Positions 25,209-33,529 of a stretch of 64,000 bases of DNA are shown one piece after another. Every line of letters begins with the position of its first letter. Position 1 is the first letter of the stretch. Under the pieces are notes generated by a model. That model saw only the letters and a list, made by a program, of their open reading frames with translations. It ran no database searches and had not been told where the DNA came from. Source of the stretch: DATLGB01 sp037724045 (lineage in GTDB: Bacteria; Actinomycetota; Thermoleophilia; Solirubrobacterales; Solirubrobacteraceae); NCBI GenBank assembly GCA_037724045.1, contig JBBJOW010000005.1:1-64000 (forward strand), in the 5' to 3' direction. Position numbers and translations under genes: made by a program.

Positions 25209-26179
25209 GGGTCCTCTTCGACGTCTCCTTCGCGCGCCGCGGCCCGAGCGGCACGCAGGTCGTCGTGGACGCGCTCATCCCGGAGCTGCGGGCCCTCGGG
25301 GTCGACGTGATCGAGGCGGACGGCCGCCGCGGCCGCCACCTCAACCTCGCCGCCGAGGCGCAGTGGCAGGCGCGGCTCGCGCGTGCTTCCCGCCGCGCGG
25401 ATGTCGTGCATCAGCCGCTGCCCGCCTGGACGCCCACGCGCGTGCCGCAGGTCGTCACGGTCCACGACCTCGGCTTCGAGCGGCTGCCTGACTGCTTCGA
25501 CGCGCGCTTCACCGCCTACGCGCGGCGCGCGCACCCGTTCGCCGCCCGCCGCGCGGCGGCAGTCCTGACCCCGACGCGGGCCACCGCGGACGACATCCGC
25601 GCGCTGTGGGGCGTCGAGGCGGTGGTGGCGCCCTTCGGGCCGGGGCAGGCGCCCGCGGCCGACCGCGGCGCCCCGCGCCACTTCCTCTACGTCGGCGACA
25701 ACGAGCCGCGCAAGAACCTGCCGCGGCTGCTGGCCGCCTACGCCCGCTACCGCGAGCAGACCGCACAGCCGCCGCTCGACCTCATCCTGGCCGGCTTGGC
25801 GAGGGCGACCGGCCCTGGCGTGCGCGTCGAGCCTCAGCCCGACCTCGCCGACCTGCACCGGCACGCCGCGGCGCTCGTCCTCCCGTCACTGCTGGAGGGC
25901 TTCGGGTTCCCCGTCGTCGAGGCGATGCACGCCGGGACGCCCGTGCTGGCCGCCGACATCCCCGCGCTGCGCGAGGTCGCCGGCGACGCCGCCCGCTTCG
26001 CCGATCCCTACGACGTCGGGGCGCTCGCCGAGGCCCTGACCGAGCTCGCGACGGTCGGGCCCCTGCGCGAGGAGCTCCGCCGCCGCGGCACCGCCCGCGC
26101 CGCCGCCTTCTCCTGGGAGGCCTGCGCGCGCGCCTACCTCACCGCCTACGAGCGGGTCGTTAGGCTCCGCCAGCTTTGA
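25205..26179 (+). CDS. Family 4 glycosyltransferase
   Basis: A 324-residue GT-B enzyme, beginning MRVLFDVSFARRGPSGTQVV, with TVHDLGFERLPDCFDARFTA in the N-terminal domain. HFLYVGDNEPRKNLPRLLAA and AAALVLPSLLEGFGFPVVEA (EX7E) lie in the C-terminal domain. It resembles mannosyl/rhamnosyltransferases of the WbaZ/MtfB kind. The start overlaps the methyltransferase stop. It is followed by the hairpin spacer and a further glycosyltransferase, so 23920-27377 is probably one four-gene operon. Confidence 0.9.
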   Translation: MRVLFDVSFARRGPSGTQVVVDALIPELRALGVDVIEADGRRGRHLNLAAEAQWQARLARASRRADVVHQPLPAWTPTRVPQVVTVHDLGFERLPDCFDARFTAYARRAHPFAARRAAAVLTPTRATADDIRALWGVEAVVAPFGPGQAPAADRGAPRHFLYVGDNEPRKNLPRLLAAYARYREQTAQPPLDLILAGLARATGPGVRVEPQPDLADLHRHAAALVLPSLLEGFGFPVVEAMHAGTPVLAADIPALREVAGDAARFADPYDVGALAEALTELATVGPLREELRRRGTARAAAFSWEACARAYLTAYERVVRLRQL

Positions 26180-26222
26180 TTACGAAGTATCAGGAAAGCA
26201 CCGCCCGAAGGGCGGTCGCACC
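26180..26222 (+). promoter_or_regulatory. Intercistronic hairpin spacer, copy 1
   Basis: The 43-nt gap contains ATCAGGAAAGC, stem ACCGCCC (26200-26206), loop GAA, stem GGGCGGT (26210-26216), then CGCACC and the GTG at 26223. Copy 2 on the other strand differs at only a few flanking bases and in the loop (GGA). Because it sits between same-direction genes and next to the start codon, a translational role is more likely than termination; there is no U-run. Confidence 0.65.
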
Positions 26223-27377
26223 GTGAAGATCGCCATCCTGGGAACCCGTGGGATCCCGGCGTCGTACTCCGGCTTCGAGACCGCCGCCGAGCAGCTCGCC
26301 GAGCGGCTCACGCAGCGCGGCCACGACGTCGTCGTCTACTGCCGCCCGCACGTCGTCGACAAGCGGATCCGCACGTACAGGGGCGCGCGGCTGGTCCATC
26401 TCCCGACCATCCGCAACAAGTACCTGGACACGTTCGCGCACACGCTGCTGAGCGCGCTGCACTCGGCGCGCACCGAGAAGCCCGACGTGGCCCTGTTCTT
26501 CATCGCCGGCAACGCGCCGCTGTGTCTCGTCACGCGCCTCGCCGGCATTCCCACGCTGATCAACGTCGACGGGCTGGACTCCGATCGCCGCAAGTGGCCC
26601 GCACCCGCCAAGCGCTACCTGCGCTTCGCCGAGCGCAACGCGCCCCAGTGGGCCGACCGCGCGATCACGGACTCCCACGTCGTCGCCGAGGTCTACGAGC
26701 ACCGCTACGGCCGGCGCATCGGCGTCGTCCCCTACGGCGTCGAGGACCCGGGCTGGGGCGGCACCGGAACGCTCGACGAGCTCGGCCTCGAGGACCGGCG
26801 GTACGTGCTCTTCGTCGGCCGTCTGGAGCCCGAGAACAACCCGCACGTGCTGGTGGAGGCGTGGGCGCGGCTGCCCGGCGCGCAGACGCGCGGCATGAAG
26901 CTCGTCGTGGTCGGCGGCGCGCCCTACGCCGACGAGTACATCCGCACCGTGATGCGCGAGGGCGACCCGCGCGTGATCTTCCCGGGCTACGTCTTCGGGC
27001 GCGGCTACTGGGAGCTGCAGCGCCACGCGTACGTGTTCGTGGCGCCGACCGAGGTCGGGGGCACGCACCCGGTGATCCTGGAGGCGCTGGCGGCGGGCAA
27101 CTGCGTGCTCGTCAACGACCATCCGCCCAACGTGGAGACCGTCGGGGACGCCGGCCTGTTCTTCTCCGGCGCCGACCCGGTCACCTCGCTGGCCGAGCAG
27201 CTCGGCCGCTTGCTCGACTCGCCGGAAGTCGTCGCCGAGCACCGCGAGCTGGCGATCGAGCGGGCGCGCATGTACTCGTGGGAGGCCGTCACCGACGAGT
27301 ACGAGACGCTGCTGGAGACCGTCCGCGACGCCCACCGCCCGGGCCGCCTGCCGCCCGAGCTCGTCGACGCCGCCTGA
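26223..27377 (+). CDS. Glycosyltransferase with DUF1972-type N-terminus (Cps2T/WchF-like)
   Basis: A 384-residue GT-B transferase. The N-terminal MKIAILGTRGIPASYSGFET followed by LTQRGHDVVVYCRPH is the DUF1972 signature found in capsule beta-1,4-rhamnosyltransferases such as Cps2T/WchF. The C-terminal GT1/4 half has YVLFVGRLEPENNPHVLVEA and VAPTEVGGTHPVILEALAAG. In known capsules such enzymes add rhamnose to the first, lipid-linked sugar; here this is by analogy. The GTG start follows the hairpin spacer directly. The 3' end abuts the convergent GH-A-like gene, with 2 bp between. Confidence 0.88.
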   Translation: MKIAILGTRGIPASYSGFETAAEQLAERLTQRGHDVVVYCRPHVVDKRIRTYRGARLVHLPTIRNKYLDTFAHTLLSALHSARTEKPDVALFFIAGNAPLCLVTRLAGIPTLINVDGLDSDRRKWPAPAKRYLRFAERNAPQWADRAITDSHVVAEVYEHRYGRRIGVVPYGVEDPGWGGTGTLDELGLEDRRYVLFVGRLEPENNPHVLVEAWARLPGAQTRGMKLVVVGGAPYADEYIRTVMREGDPRVIFPGYVFGRGYWELQRHAYVFVAPTEVGGTHPVILEALAAGNCVLVNDHPPNVETVGDAGLFFSGADPVTSLAEQLGRLLDSPEVVAEHRELAIERARMYSWEAVTDEYETLLETVRDAHRPGRLPPELVDAA

Positions 27378-27379
27378 GG

Positions 27380-28876
27380 TCAGCCGACCGGTGCGGCGCG
27401 CGACACGAGCGCGCCGGACTTCACGCGCAGCTTGCCCCCGGCGGGCACCCTGACCGTCGCGCCGAAGGTGTTGCTGGCGCCACGGGTCTTCACCGTCTTC
27501 ACGGTCGTCCACTTTCCGCCCTTGGCCTGCGTCTGGATGAGCGCCTGGACGCGCACACCGCGCGCCGCCGGGCGCACGAGGCCCCAGACCCTGCGCTTCG
27601 TGCCCTTGCCGGTGAGCCAGACGGGGACGCGGTAGGCGTTGTAGGCCGGCTTGCGCTTGCCATTGATCGTCTTCAGGCCGCTCTGGAAGGTGAGGCCGAT
27701 CGGCTCGCCGTCGTCGAGCAGCAGGAACTGCGACATGGTCTGGACGCGCTTGTCGCGCGCGGCGATGTACTCGGACTCGTTGATGTAGGCCGCCTGGCGG
27801 CGCAGGGAGACGCCGACCGGGTCGGGCTTTGACTGGTAGCCGAACTCGGTCAGGTAGATCGGGAGGCGCCTGGACTTCCCGTAGCGGCGCTGGATCGTGT
27901 CGAGCGCCTTCTCGAGGCGGTCGATCACGGAGATGGTGATGATCCCGTCGTCCTCCGGCTTGACGCTCGGCGCGGTCAGCAGCTGGTAGGGGTGATGGGC
28001 GTAGCCGGTGGCCCTGAAGAGCGCCGGGTTGGCGGTGACGAACTTGCGCCGGTTCGACGGGCACTCCAGGCGCTCGGCGTTCTTGCCCTTGAGGCGCTTG
28101 AGCTTCTCGTCGACGCAGTAGAGCGCGCGGATGAAGGTCAGCGGCTTCATGAAGCGCTTGACGTCCATGGAGTCGTTGCCGGCCGGCGCGGTCTCCCCGA
28201 AGAGGATCGTGTCCTTGCCGTGGCCCGTGAGCTGCAGCGCCTGCCACGCCGCACCGAGCAGCTCGCGGTAGAGGGAGGCGGAGCGCTCCACGAACTTGCC
28301 CTGGCGCTTCTCCCACGTCGGCGTCAGCCAGCCCGAGTGGTTGGGCTCGTTCCAGATCGACCAGTAGTCGACGCGCGGCAGCGGCGTGTCGGACTCGGCG
28401 GCCATGTAGCTGCCCGAGTAACGCTGGGCGACCGCTCCGACGAACTGGAAGAACTCCTTGGGCGACGGCTCGTAGTTGTCCTTGATGTCGGATCGCGGCG
28501 GCTTCTTGTTCGCCCAGTACGGCGACGGGCCGGTCACGTTGAAGTTGACCCGGATGCCGCGCTTGTAGGCCTCGCGCACGAGCAGGTCGTAGTTGGTCCA
28601 GGCGCCGGGCTCATAGCTGGCGGGGTCGGCCGAGTTGAAGCCCGCGGGCTTCTTGCGCTTCGTGTCGTCGGGGGCGAGCGCCGCCCACAGGATGGTCGCG
28701 CGGATGCGGTCCACGCCGAGCGCGGCGACCTCGTCGAGCGCCTTGATGCGCTCGGCCGGCGTCGTGTAGATGAACGTGTTGTCGTCCTGGATCGTGGCCT
28801 CCTGATCGGCGGCGGCGAATGCGCTCGCGGGCACGAGCAGCAGGAGGAGCAGGGCGGTCAGGAAGGTGAGTCTCAT
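27380..28876 (-). CDS. Secreted GH-A clan glycoside hydrolase-like protein
   Basis: A 498-residue protein with a signal peptide (MRLTFLTALLLLLLVPASAF, AxA cleavage near residue 22). The TIM-barrel domain (about 25-385) carries the acid/base motif SIWNEPNH with E177 and a nucleophile-type YLTEFGYQSK near residue 345. A C-terminal beta domain of about 100 residues follows. This layout matches GH5/GH39/GH53-like hydrolases. It could trim or process the exported glycan. It is the last gene of a five-gene operon with the Wzy-like protein and overlaps it by ATGA. Confidence 0.82.
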   Translation of the reverse strand: MRLTFLTALLLLLLVPASAFAAADQEATIQDDNTFIYTTPAERIKALDEVAALGVDRIRATILWAALAPDDTKRKKPAGFNSADPASYEPGAWTNYDLLVREAYKRGIRVNFNVTGPSPYWANKKPPRSDIKDNYEPSPKEFFQFVGAVAQRYSGSYMAAESDTPLPRVDYWSIWNEPNHSGWLTPTWEKRQGKFVERSASLYRELLGAAWQALQLTGHGKDTILFGETAPAGNDSMDVKRFMKPLTFIRALYCVDEKLKRLKGKNAERLECPSNRRKFVTANPALFRATGYAHHPYQLLTAPSVKPEDDGIITISVIDRLEKALDTIQRRYGKSRRLPIYLTEFGYQSKPDPVGVSLRRQAAYINESEYIAARDKRVQTMSQFLLLDDGEPIGLTFQSGLKTINGKRKPAYNAYRVPVWLTGKGTKRRVWGLVRPAARGVRVQALIQTQAKGGKWTTVKTVKTRGASNTFGATVRVPAGGKLRVKSGALVSRAAPVG

Positions 28877-31044
28877 GGTGTGGGCGCCTCCGCGGCGCGG
28901 GCGGCTTCGAGGACGGCGGACTGTAGGCCGGGAGCCTGCGGGTCAAGGTAGTAGGCGGCCTGCAGCGCCTTGAGCGCACCGTCGGGATCGTCGAGCGACG
29001 AGCCCTGGTACTCGCCGAGGCGCTGCCAGGCGTCCGCGTTGGCCGGCTGCGTGCGGACGGCCTGAACCAGCGCGAGGGCGGTGGCGCGCTCGTCGCCCTG
29101 GGCTGCACGGGCCGCCGCGAGCGCGAACCACGGGTCGACGGACAGCGGGTTGCGCTGCTGGGCGATGCGCGCGATGTCGGCGGCGGCCGCGTACTCCCCC
29201 GCGGCGAGCCGGTTGGTCACGGCGTCGTAGGCGTTCTCGGCGCGCAGCGGCTGCACGATGCTCCAGCAGGTTGCCATCGCGATCCCCAACACCCCGACCG
29301 CCAGCACGGTGCGGTGCGGGCTCGGCCTCCAGGCGGCCAGCCGCTCGCGCAGGTCGAAGCGGCGGCTCGCCGGAAGGATCCCCGCCCGCTCGGCGGCGCC
29401 GATGACGCCGGTCGGCCCCTCGTCGCGCATGCGCCCGACCAGGGGAGGCCGGGCCACGAGGAAGCCCGCGCACAGCAGCGCCGCGACGGCGTTGGCCGGG
29501 ATGAACCACGTCCAGTCGATCGCCGAGTGGATGCCGAAGACGAGCACGACGGTGGCCAGGGTGGCCATGCCGACGCGCTCGGCGTCCCACGCCAGGTCGC
29601 GGTCCTCGCGACGGCGGGTGCGCAGTCCCAGCACCCCCGCGGCGGCGGCCAGCCATGCGAGCATCGCCGCGAGCGAGGCGGCGAGGCCCACCCAGCCGAG
29701 GTCCGCGAGCGTCTGCGCGATGTAGCCGTGCGCGTGCTCGACGTCGATGCTGCCCGTGCGGAAGCGCCCTCGGGCGGTTCCGAAGGCGCCGGCGCCGGCG
29801 CCCAGCCACGGCTCGGCCGCGTGGACGTCGAGCGCCTCGTCCCAGTAGCGCGCGCGGACGGAGGACGTCGCCGTCAGGCGGCTCGGGGAGTTGGCGGGCG
29901 TGCCGACGTCCGGGTCGGTCAGCTTCTCGATCTGCCCGCCGATGCCGCCCTCGCCGCTCGCGACCGCAGCGACGGCGCCCACCAGCGCGACGACGACGGC
30001 GCCGACCAGCACGCGGCCGGCGAGCGTGCGCGTGCGGGCGGCGGGCGGGCGCAGGCTGGCCGCGAAGCCGGTGACGAGGCCGATGCCCATCAGCACGATC
30101 GCCTGCGCGATCAGCAGCACGCCGAGGACCGCGCCGGCGTCCGCGCGGGCGGCGGCCTCGAGGTCCTCATCCGACAGCGCGCCCTGGGAGAACGCGTAGG
30201 CGATGACGCCGGCAGTCGTGACGATCGCCGCGACGAGGGGGACAGCGGCGCGCAGGCGCAGCGGCACGACGGCGAACCAGAAGGCAAGGCCGAGGATCAG
30301 GGCGAGCAGCGCGCCCCGCGAGTAGGCCATCAGCACGCAGACGAGCAGCACGCCGAGGGCGGGGTAGGCGAGGGCGTTGCGCGCGCCGTGACCCGAGCGG
30401 CGCGCGGCGAGCCAGAGCATGGGCGGGACGCCGAGCGCCGCGGTCAGCCCCACGGCGTTCCAGTAGCCGAAGGGTGCGCGCAGGCGGGCCGCGGTCTCCT
30501 CCTCGGCCAGCCATTCCGGGAAGGCCTTCGTGGCGAGCGCGTAGGCGCACACGATCACGCTCGCGATGCCGATGCCCTTGACGACCGAGTCCCAGCGGCC
30601 GGGAGCCAGGCGCCCGAACGCGAGCGCACCGCCGAACGCGGCCAGGTAGGCGAGCGTGCGGTTGGTCTCCAGCCACGAGGTCGCCGGGTCGTAGGACCAC
30701 GTGATCGAGAGCGCCGTCAGCGCGGCCAGGACCCCGAAGAGGCCCAGCACCCGGCCGCCGTGCAACGGGCGGTCGCGGGCGAGACGGTGCGGGAGCGCGA
30801 GCGCGGCGGCGCCCAGGGCCGCGCCTCCGAGGACGAGCAGCACCTCCGCCCAGGTGTTGGGGCCGAGGGCGACGCCGCCCTGCGCCACGAAGGCGAGCAG
30901 ACACAGGACGAGCGCGACCGCGGCGGTGACCGCGCGGTCCGCGAGGCGGTCGAGGTCGCGGGGGACGGCGGCCGCCGGCGCCGGCGCCGGCGGCGGCGGC
31001 GGCGGCGGCGGTGCGGGCGGCGCGAGGTCCGCCACCGCGGTCAC
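28873..31044 (-). CDS. O-antigen ligase/polymerase (Wzy_C type) with TPR tail
   Basis: A 723-residue membrane protein. Residues 1-28 are a Pro/Ala-rich tail. About 12 hydrophobic helices follow. The Wzy_C region includes YSRGALLALILGLAFWF and the large outer loop WDEALDVHAAEPWLGAGAGA with HAHGYIAQTLADLGWVGL. The last 150 residues are tetratricopeptide-like helices (AAGEYAAAADIARIAQQRNP; DPDGALKALQAAYYLDPQAP). It probably joins repeat units or ligates glycan outside the membrane. It overlaps its neighbours by four bases on both sides. Confidence 0.88.
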   Translation of the reverse strand: MTAVADLAPPAPPPPPPPPAPAPAAAVPRDLDRLADRAVTAAVALVLCLLAFVAQGGVALGPNTWAEVLLVLGGAALGAAALALPHRLARDRPLHGGRVLGLFGVLAALTALSITWSYDPATSWLETNRTLAYLAAFGGALAFGRLAPGRWDSVVKGIGIASVIVCAYALATKAFPEWLAEEETAARLRAPFGYWNAVGLTAALGVPPMLWLAARRSGHGARNALAYPALGVLLVCVLMAYSRGALLALILGLAFWFAVVPLRLRAAVPLVAAIVTTAGVIAYAFSQGALSDEDLEAAARADAGAVLGVLLIAQAIVLMGIGLVTGFAASLRPPAARTRTLAGRVLVGAVVVALVGAVAAVASGEGGIGGQIEKLTDPDVGTPANSPSRLTATSSVRARYWDEALDVHAAEPWLGAGAGAFGTARGRFRTGSIDVEHAHGYIAQTLADLGWVGLAASLAAMLAWLAAAAGVLGLRTRRREDRDLAWDAERVGMATLATVVLVFGIHSAIDWTWFIPANAVAALLCAGFLVARPPLVGRMRDEGPTGVIGAAERAGILPASRRFDLRERLAAWRPSPHRTVLAVGVLGIAMATCWSIVQPLRAENAYDAVTNRLAAGEYAAAADIARIAQQRNPLSVDPWFALAAARAAQGDERATALALVQAVRTQPANADAWQRLGEYQGSSLDDPDGALKALQAAYYLDPQAPGLQSAVLEAARAAEAPTP
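30989..31011 (+). repeat. GGC trinucleotide run encoding the poly-Pro tail
   Basis: Seven GGC units plus two bases; on the minus strand they encode a run of Pro in the N-terminal tail of the Wzy-like protein. Slippage would add or remove Pro without a frameshift. Confidence 0.7.
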
Positions 31045-31619
31045 GGCCGGCGCAGCAGCGTCGTCGCGTGGCGGCGCAGCGACGGTACGGCGATGGCGAG
31101 CCCCGCCAGGCCCAGCCCGATCAGCGCAACCACGAGCGGGGCGGGCAGCGGGTTGCCGCTGTCGCCGAGCGGGGTGACGCCGGCGAGCAGGTTCTCGCCG
31201 CCGACCGTCACCGGCTGGTCGCCGGCCCGCGCGGCGCCCTCGAGCGCCGCGCGGTCGCCGTCGGTCTCGGGGACGAGCGGCGGCGGCGCCGCTGCCGGCT
31301 CGGGCGCGGCGGGCGGGCCGCCGCCTGCGCCGGAGGAGCCGCCCCCGTCGGTGATCGGTTCAGGGGTGGGCGGCGGGTTGCTCGTGCCCGTGAGCTCGGC
31401 GCGACGCAGCACGTCGACGCAATCGGTGTACTCGGCGACGTCGGACGGCATGTTCTGGCGGGCGTCGCGTATGTCGGCCTGGGAGTAGGTGCCGTCGAGC
31501 GAGCCGTCCTCGCAATCCTTGTAGATCTGGATGCGCACCGAGGCCGCCTCGGCCGGCACGGGGCTCGCGAGGACCAGGACGCCGAAGACGAGGAGAAGCC
31601 GCCGCATCAGCGTCTTCAC
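31041..31619 (-). CDS. Secreted protein with Pro-rich linker and C-terminal membrane anchor
   Basis: A 192-residue protein. The signal peptide (MKTLMRRLLLVFGVLVLASP, cleavage near AEA-AS) is followed by a small globular part with three Cys (KDCEDGSLDGTYSQADIRDA; TDCVDVL). A Gly/Pro-rich linker (about 80-115) leads to a C-terminal hydrophobic helix LVVALIGLGLAGLAIAVP and a basic tail SLRRHATTLLRRP. It looks like a cell-surface tethered protein. No known family was recognised. It overlaps the GT4 gene upstream and the Wzy gene downstream by GTGA, so it is probably part of polymer assembly. Confidence 0.7.
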   Translation of the reverse strand: MKTLMRRLLLVFGVLVLASPVPAEAASVRIQIYKDCEDGSLDGTYSQADIRDARQNMPSDVAEYTDCVDVLRRAELTGTSNPPPTPEPITDGGGSSGAGGGPPAAPEPAAAPPPLVPETDGDRAALEGAARAGDQPVTVGGENLLAGVTPLGDSGNPLPAPLVVALIGLGLAGLAIAVPSLRRHATTLLRRP

Positions 31620-32701
31620 GGTAGTGACGGAAGGGTCTTCGACACGCCTGCGGCAGCGAGCGCACGCGACATCCCCTCGGCCCAGCTCGAAAAGGTGTAA
31701 GCGGCGACGTCGAGTCGCGCCTGTCGCCCGAGCCGGTCACGCAGGGCCGGGTCGTCGTGCAGTCTGCGCAGGGCGTCGGCCAGTGCCTGCGGGTCGTTCG
31801 CGGGCACGACCAGGCCGTTGCGCCCGTCACGCACGAGCCCGCCTGCGACCGCGCCGACGGCGGTAGAGGCGATCACTGGTTTTCCCTGATGGAAGGCTTC
31901 ATTGACGACGAGCCCCCAGGGCTCGAGAAACGCGCGGGTCGGGACGGACGGCACCACCACAACGTCCGAGCCCGCGTAGAAGTTGCGGACTTCGCCGGGC
32001 GGCTGCGGACCCGCGGGCAGGACTGCGCTGGTGGCGAAGGACGGGGCTCGGAACCGCCCTTCACCGACCAGAACCAGCGCAGTGCGGGGCACTCGCAGAC
32101 CCGAAGCGTTCCAGGCCGTGGTGAGTACCTCAATGCCTTTCTCCCCTGCGATCCGCCCCACAAACAACGCTTGGTAAGGAGCCTGACGCTGCGGCTGGGC
32201 GGCGGCTTGCGACCAGAAGTCGGCGTCGACGGCCTGCGGCGCCTCGAAGACGGGCGAGCGGGCGCCCTGCGCGCGGACGTAGGCACTCACGTGCGGGCCG
32301 TAGGTCGCGATCGCGTCCGCGTCGCGATAGAGGTGGCGCATGGGCAGGTAGGAGGCGAGATGGGCCGGCGTGCGCGGGTGACGCCACAGCGTCGCCCACA
32401 GGACGAACGGCACGTGCGCGCGGCGGGCCCCGGCGTGGGCGGCGGGAAGGGCCACGCGGCCCGAGATGCCGGCCACGACCGCGCGAAACCGTCCGCTGGC
32501 CGCGAGCCGCGCGACCGCGCGCTGCTCGACGCTGCGGTGGGGGAACGGGAGCTCGTCGTCCTGCGTGCCGCCCCCGCCGTGAAGGACCTTGCCGCCGACG
32601 AGCGCGAAGACCACGTCCTCGCGCTCGTGCAGGGCGGTGAACGCCTTCACGCGGTAGGGCGGCGCGTGGTTGGTGACGAACAGGATCGGCCGGCTGCTCA
32701 C
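31616..32701 (-). CDS. Family 4 glycosyltransferase
   Basis: A 361-residue GT-B transferase. The N-terminus VSSRPILFVTNHAPPYRVKA precedes an acceptor domain with a basic segment. The C-terminal half has YQALFVGRIAGEKGIEVLTT, and VVVVPSVPTRAFLEPWGLVV with VNEAFHQGKPVIAS (EX7E variant). The start GTG 32701 overlaps the stop of the upstream GT4 gene. Specificity is unknown. Confidence 0.88.
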   Translation of the reverse strand: MSSRPILFVTNHAPPYRVKAFTALHEREDVVFALVGGKVLHGGGGTQDDELPFPHRSVEQRAVARLAASGRFRAVVAGISGRVALPAAHAGARRAHVPFVLWATLWRHPRTPAHLASYLPMRHLYRDADAIATYGPHVSAYVRAQGARSPVFEAPQAVDADFWSQAAAQPQRQAPYQALFVGRIAGEKGIEVLTTAWNASGLRVPRTALVLVGEGRFRAPSFATSAVLPAGPQPPGEVRNFYAGSDVVVVPSVPTRAFLEPWGLVVNEAFHQGKPVIASTAVGAVAGGLVRDGRNGLVVPANDPQALADALRRLHDDPALRDRLGRQARLDVAAYTFSSWAEGMSRALAAAGVSKTLPSLP

Positions 32702-33510
32702 GGCCGCAGCGCCTCCTCGTACGCCGCGACGGCCGCCCGCCCGTGCGCGGACCAGCTCAGGTGCTTCGCCACCGCGGCCCGGCCGGCAAGCCCGAGGCGG
32801 CGGCGCTCGGGCTCGTCGGCCAGCAGCGCGCCGATGGCCTTCGCCAGTGCCTCGGGATCGGCGGGCGCGACGAGGACCATCGCGTCCGTCAGCGCCGAGA
32901 GCCGCTCCGGCCCCGGCTCGTACCGGCACCCGATCGCGGGCATCCCGGCGGCGAGCGCCTCGGCGTAAGGGATATGCGACTCCTGCCCGACGCTCGCAAG
33001 GGCGAAGACGGCGGCGGGCCCGGTGCCGAACGCGACGGGCACGCCGAGCTCGGCGGCGAGACGCTGCAGGCGAGCCTGCTCCGGGCCGTCCCCGGCGATC
33101 TGGCAGCTCACCGGCGGGCGCCGGTCGCGCAGGAGCCACAGCGCGCGCAGGACGTCCGCGTGGCGGTTCTGCGGGGTCAGCGCACCGCCGAGGAGCACGG
33201 TGTCCGCGCGGTGCGCCGGGACCGTGGCGGGCACGTCGACCGCTGCTTGGGCCTCGAACGTCACGCACGGCCTGACGCCTCGCACCGCCGCGGCGGCCCG
33301 GGCGTCGTGGGTGTGCACCACATCTCCGACGAGGCGCGCAACCAACAGGCGCGGGACGTAGCGCACACGCATGCCGTCGACCCGCGCCCGTCGGGGGCGT
33401 CCGCGGACGATGACGAGCACGTCCATGTCCGCGCCGGCGTCGCGCGCGGCGAGCGCCCCGCGCAGCGCCGCGTCGCCGAGCACGCGGTCGACCACCACCG
33501 TGACCCTCAC
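32698..33510 (-). CDS. Family 4 glycosyltransferase, short N-terminal domain
   Basis: A 270-residue GT-B protein, shorter than usual because the N-terminal acceptor domain is reduced to about 90 residues (MRVTVVVDRVLGDAALRGAL to DVVHTHDARAAAAVRG). The C-terminal domain has VLLGGALTPQNRHADVLRAL and VSCQIAGDGPEQARLQRLAA, but the EX7E region reads ESHIPYAEALAAGMPAIGC. It is the first gene of the five-gene minus-strand operon. The GTG start has TAGCGT 8 nt upstream, in a site shared with the divergent GT4 gene. Confidence 0.82.
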   Translation of the reverse strand: MRVTVVVDRVLGDAALRGALAARDAGADMDVLVIVRGRPRRARVDGMRVRYVPRLLVARLVGDVVHTHDARAAAAVRGVRPCVTFEAQAAVDVPATVPAHRADTVLLGGALTPQNRHADVLRALWLLRDRRPPVSCQIAGDGPEQARLQRLAAELGVPVAFGTGPAAVFALASVGQESHIPYAEALAAGMPAIGCRYEPGPERLSALTDAMVLVAPADPEALAKAIGALLADEPERRRLGLAGRAAVAKHLSWSAHGRAAVAAYEEALRP

Positions 33511-33517
33511 GCGTGCT

Positions 33518-33524
33518 TACGCTA
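33518..33524. promoter_or_regulatory. Single near-palindromic -10 site shared by two divergent GT4 genes
   Basis: The 19-bp gap contains TACGCTA. Plus-strand TACGCT (33518-33523) is 6 nt from GTG 33530; minus-strand TAGCGT (33524-33519) is 8 nt from GTG 33510. Five of six bases are common to both hexamers, so the two promoters must compete. Confidence 0.5.
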
Positions 33525-33529
33525 CGGCC

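Noticed and set aside
31314..31488. A plus-strand protein made of Gly/Ala/Pro repeats
   Set aside because: It is the complement of the Pro-rich linker in the secreted protein on the minus strand.
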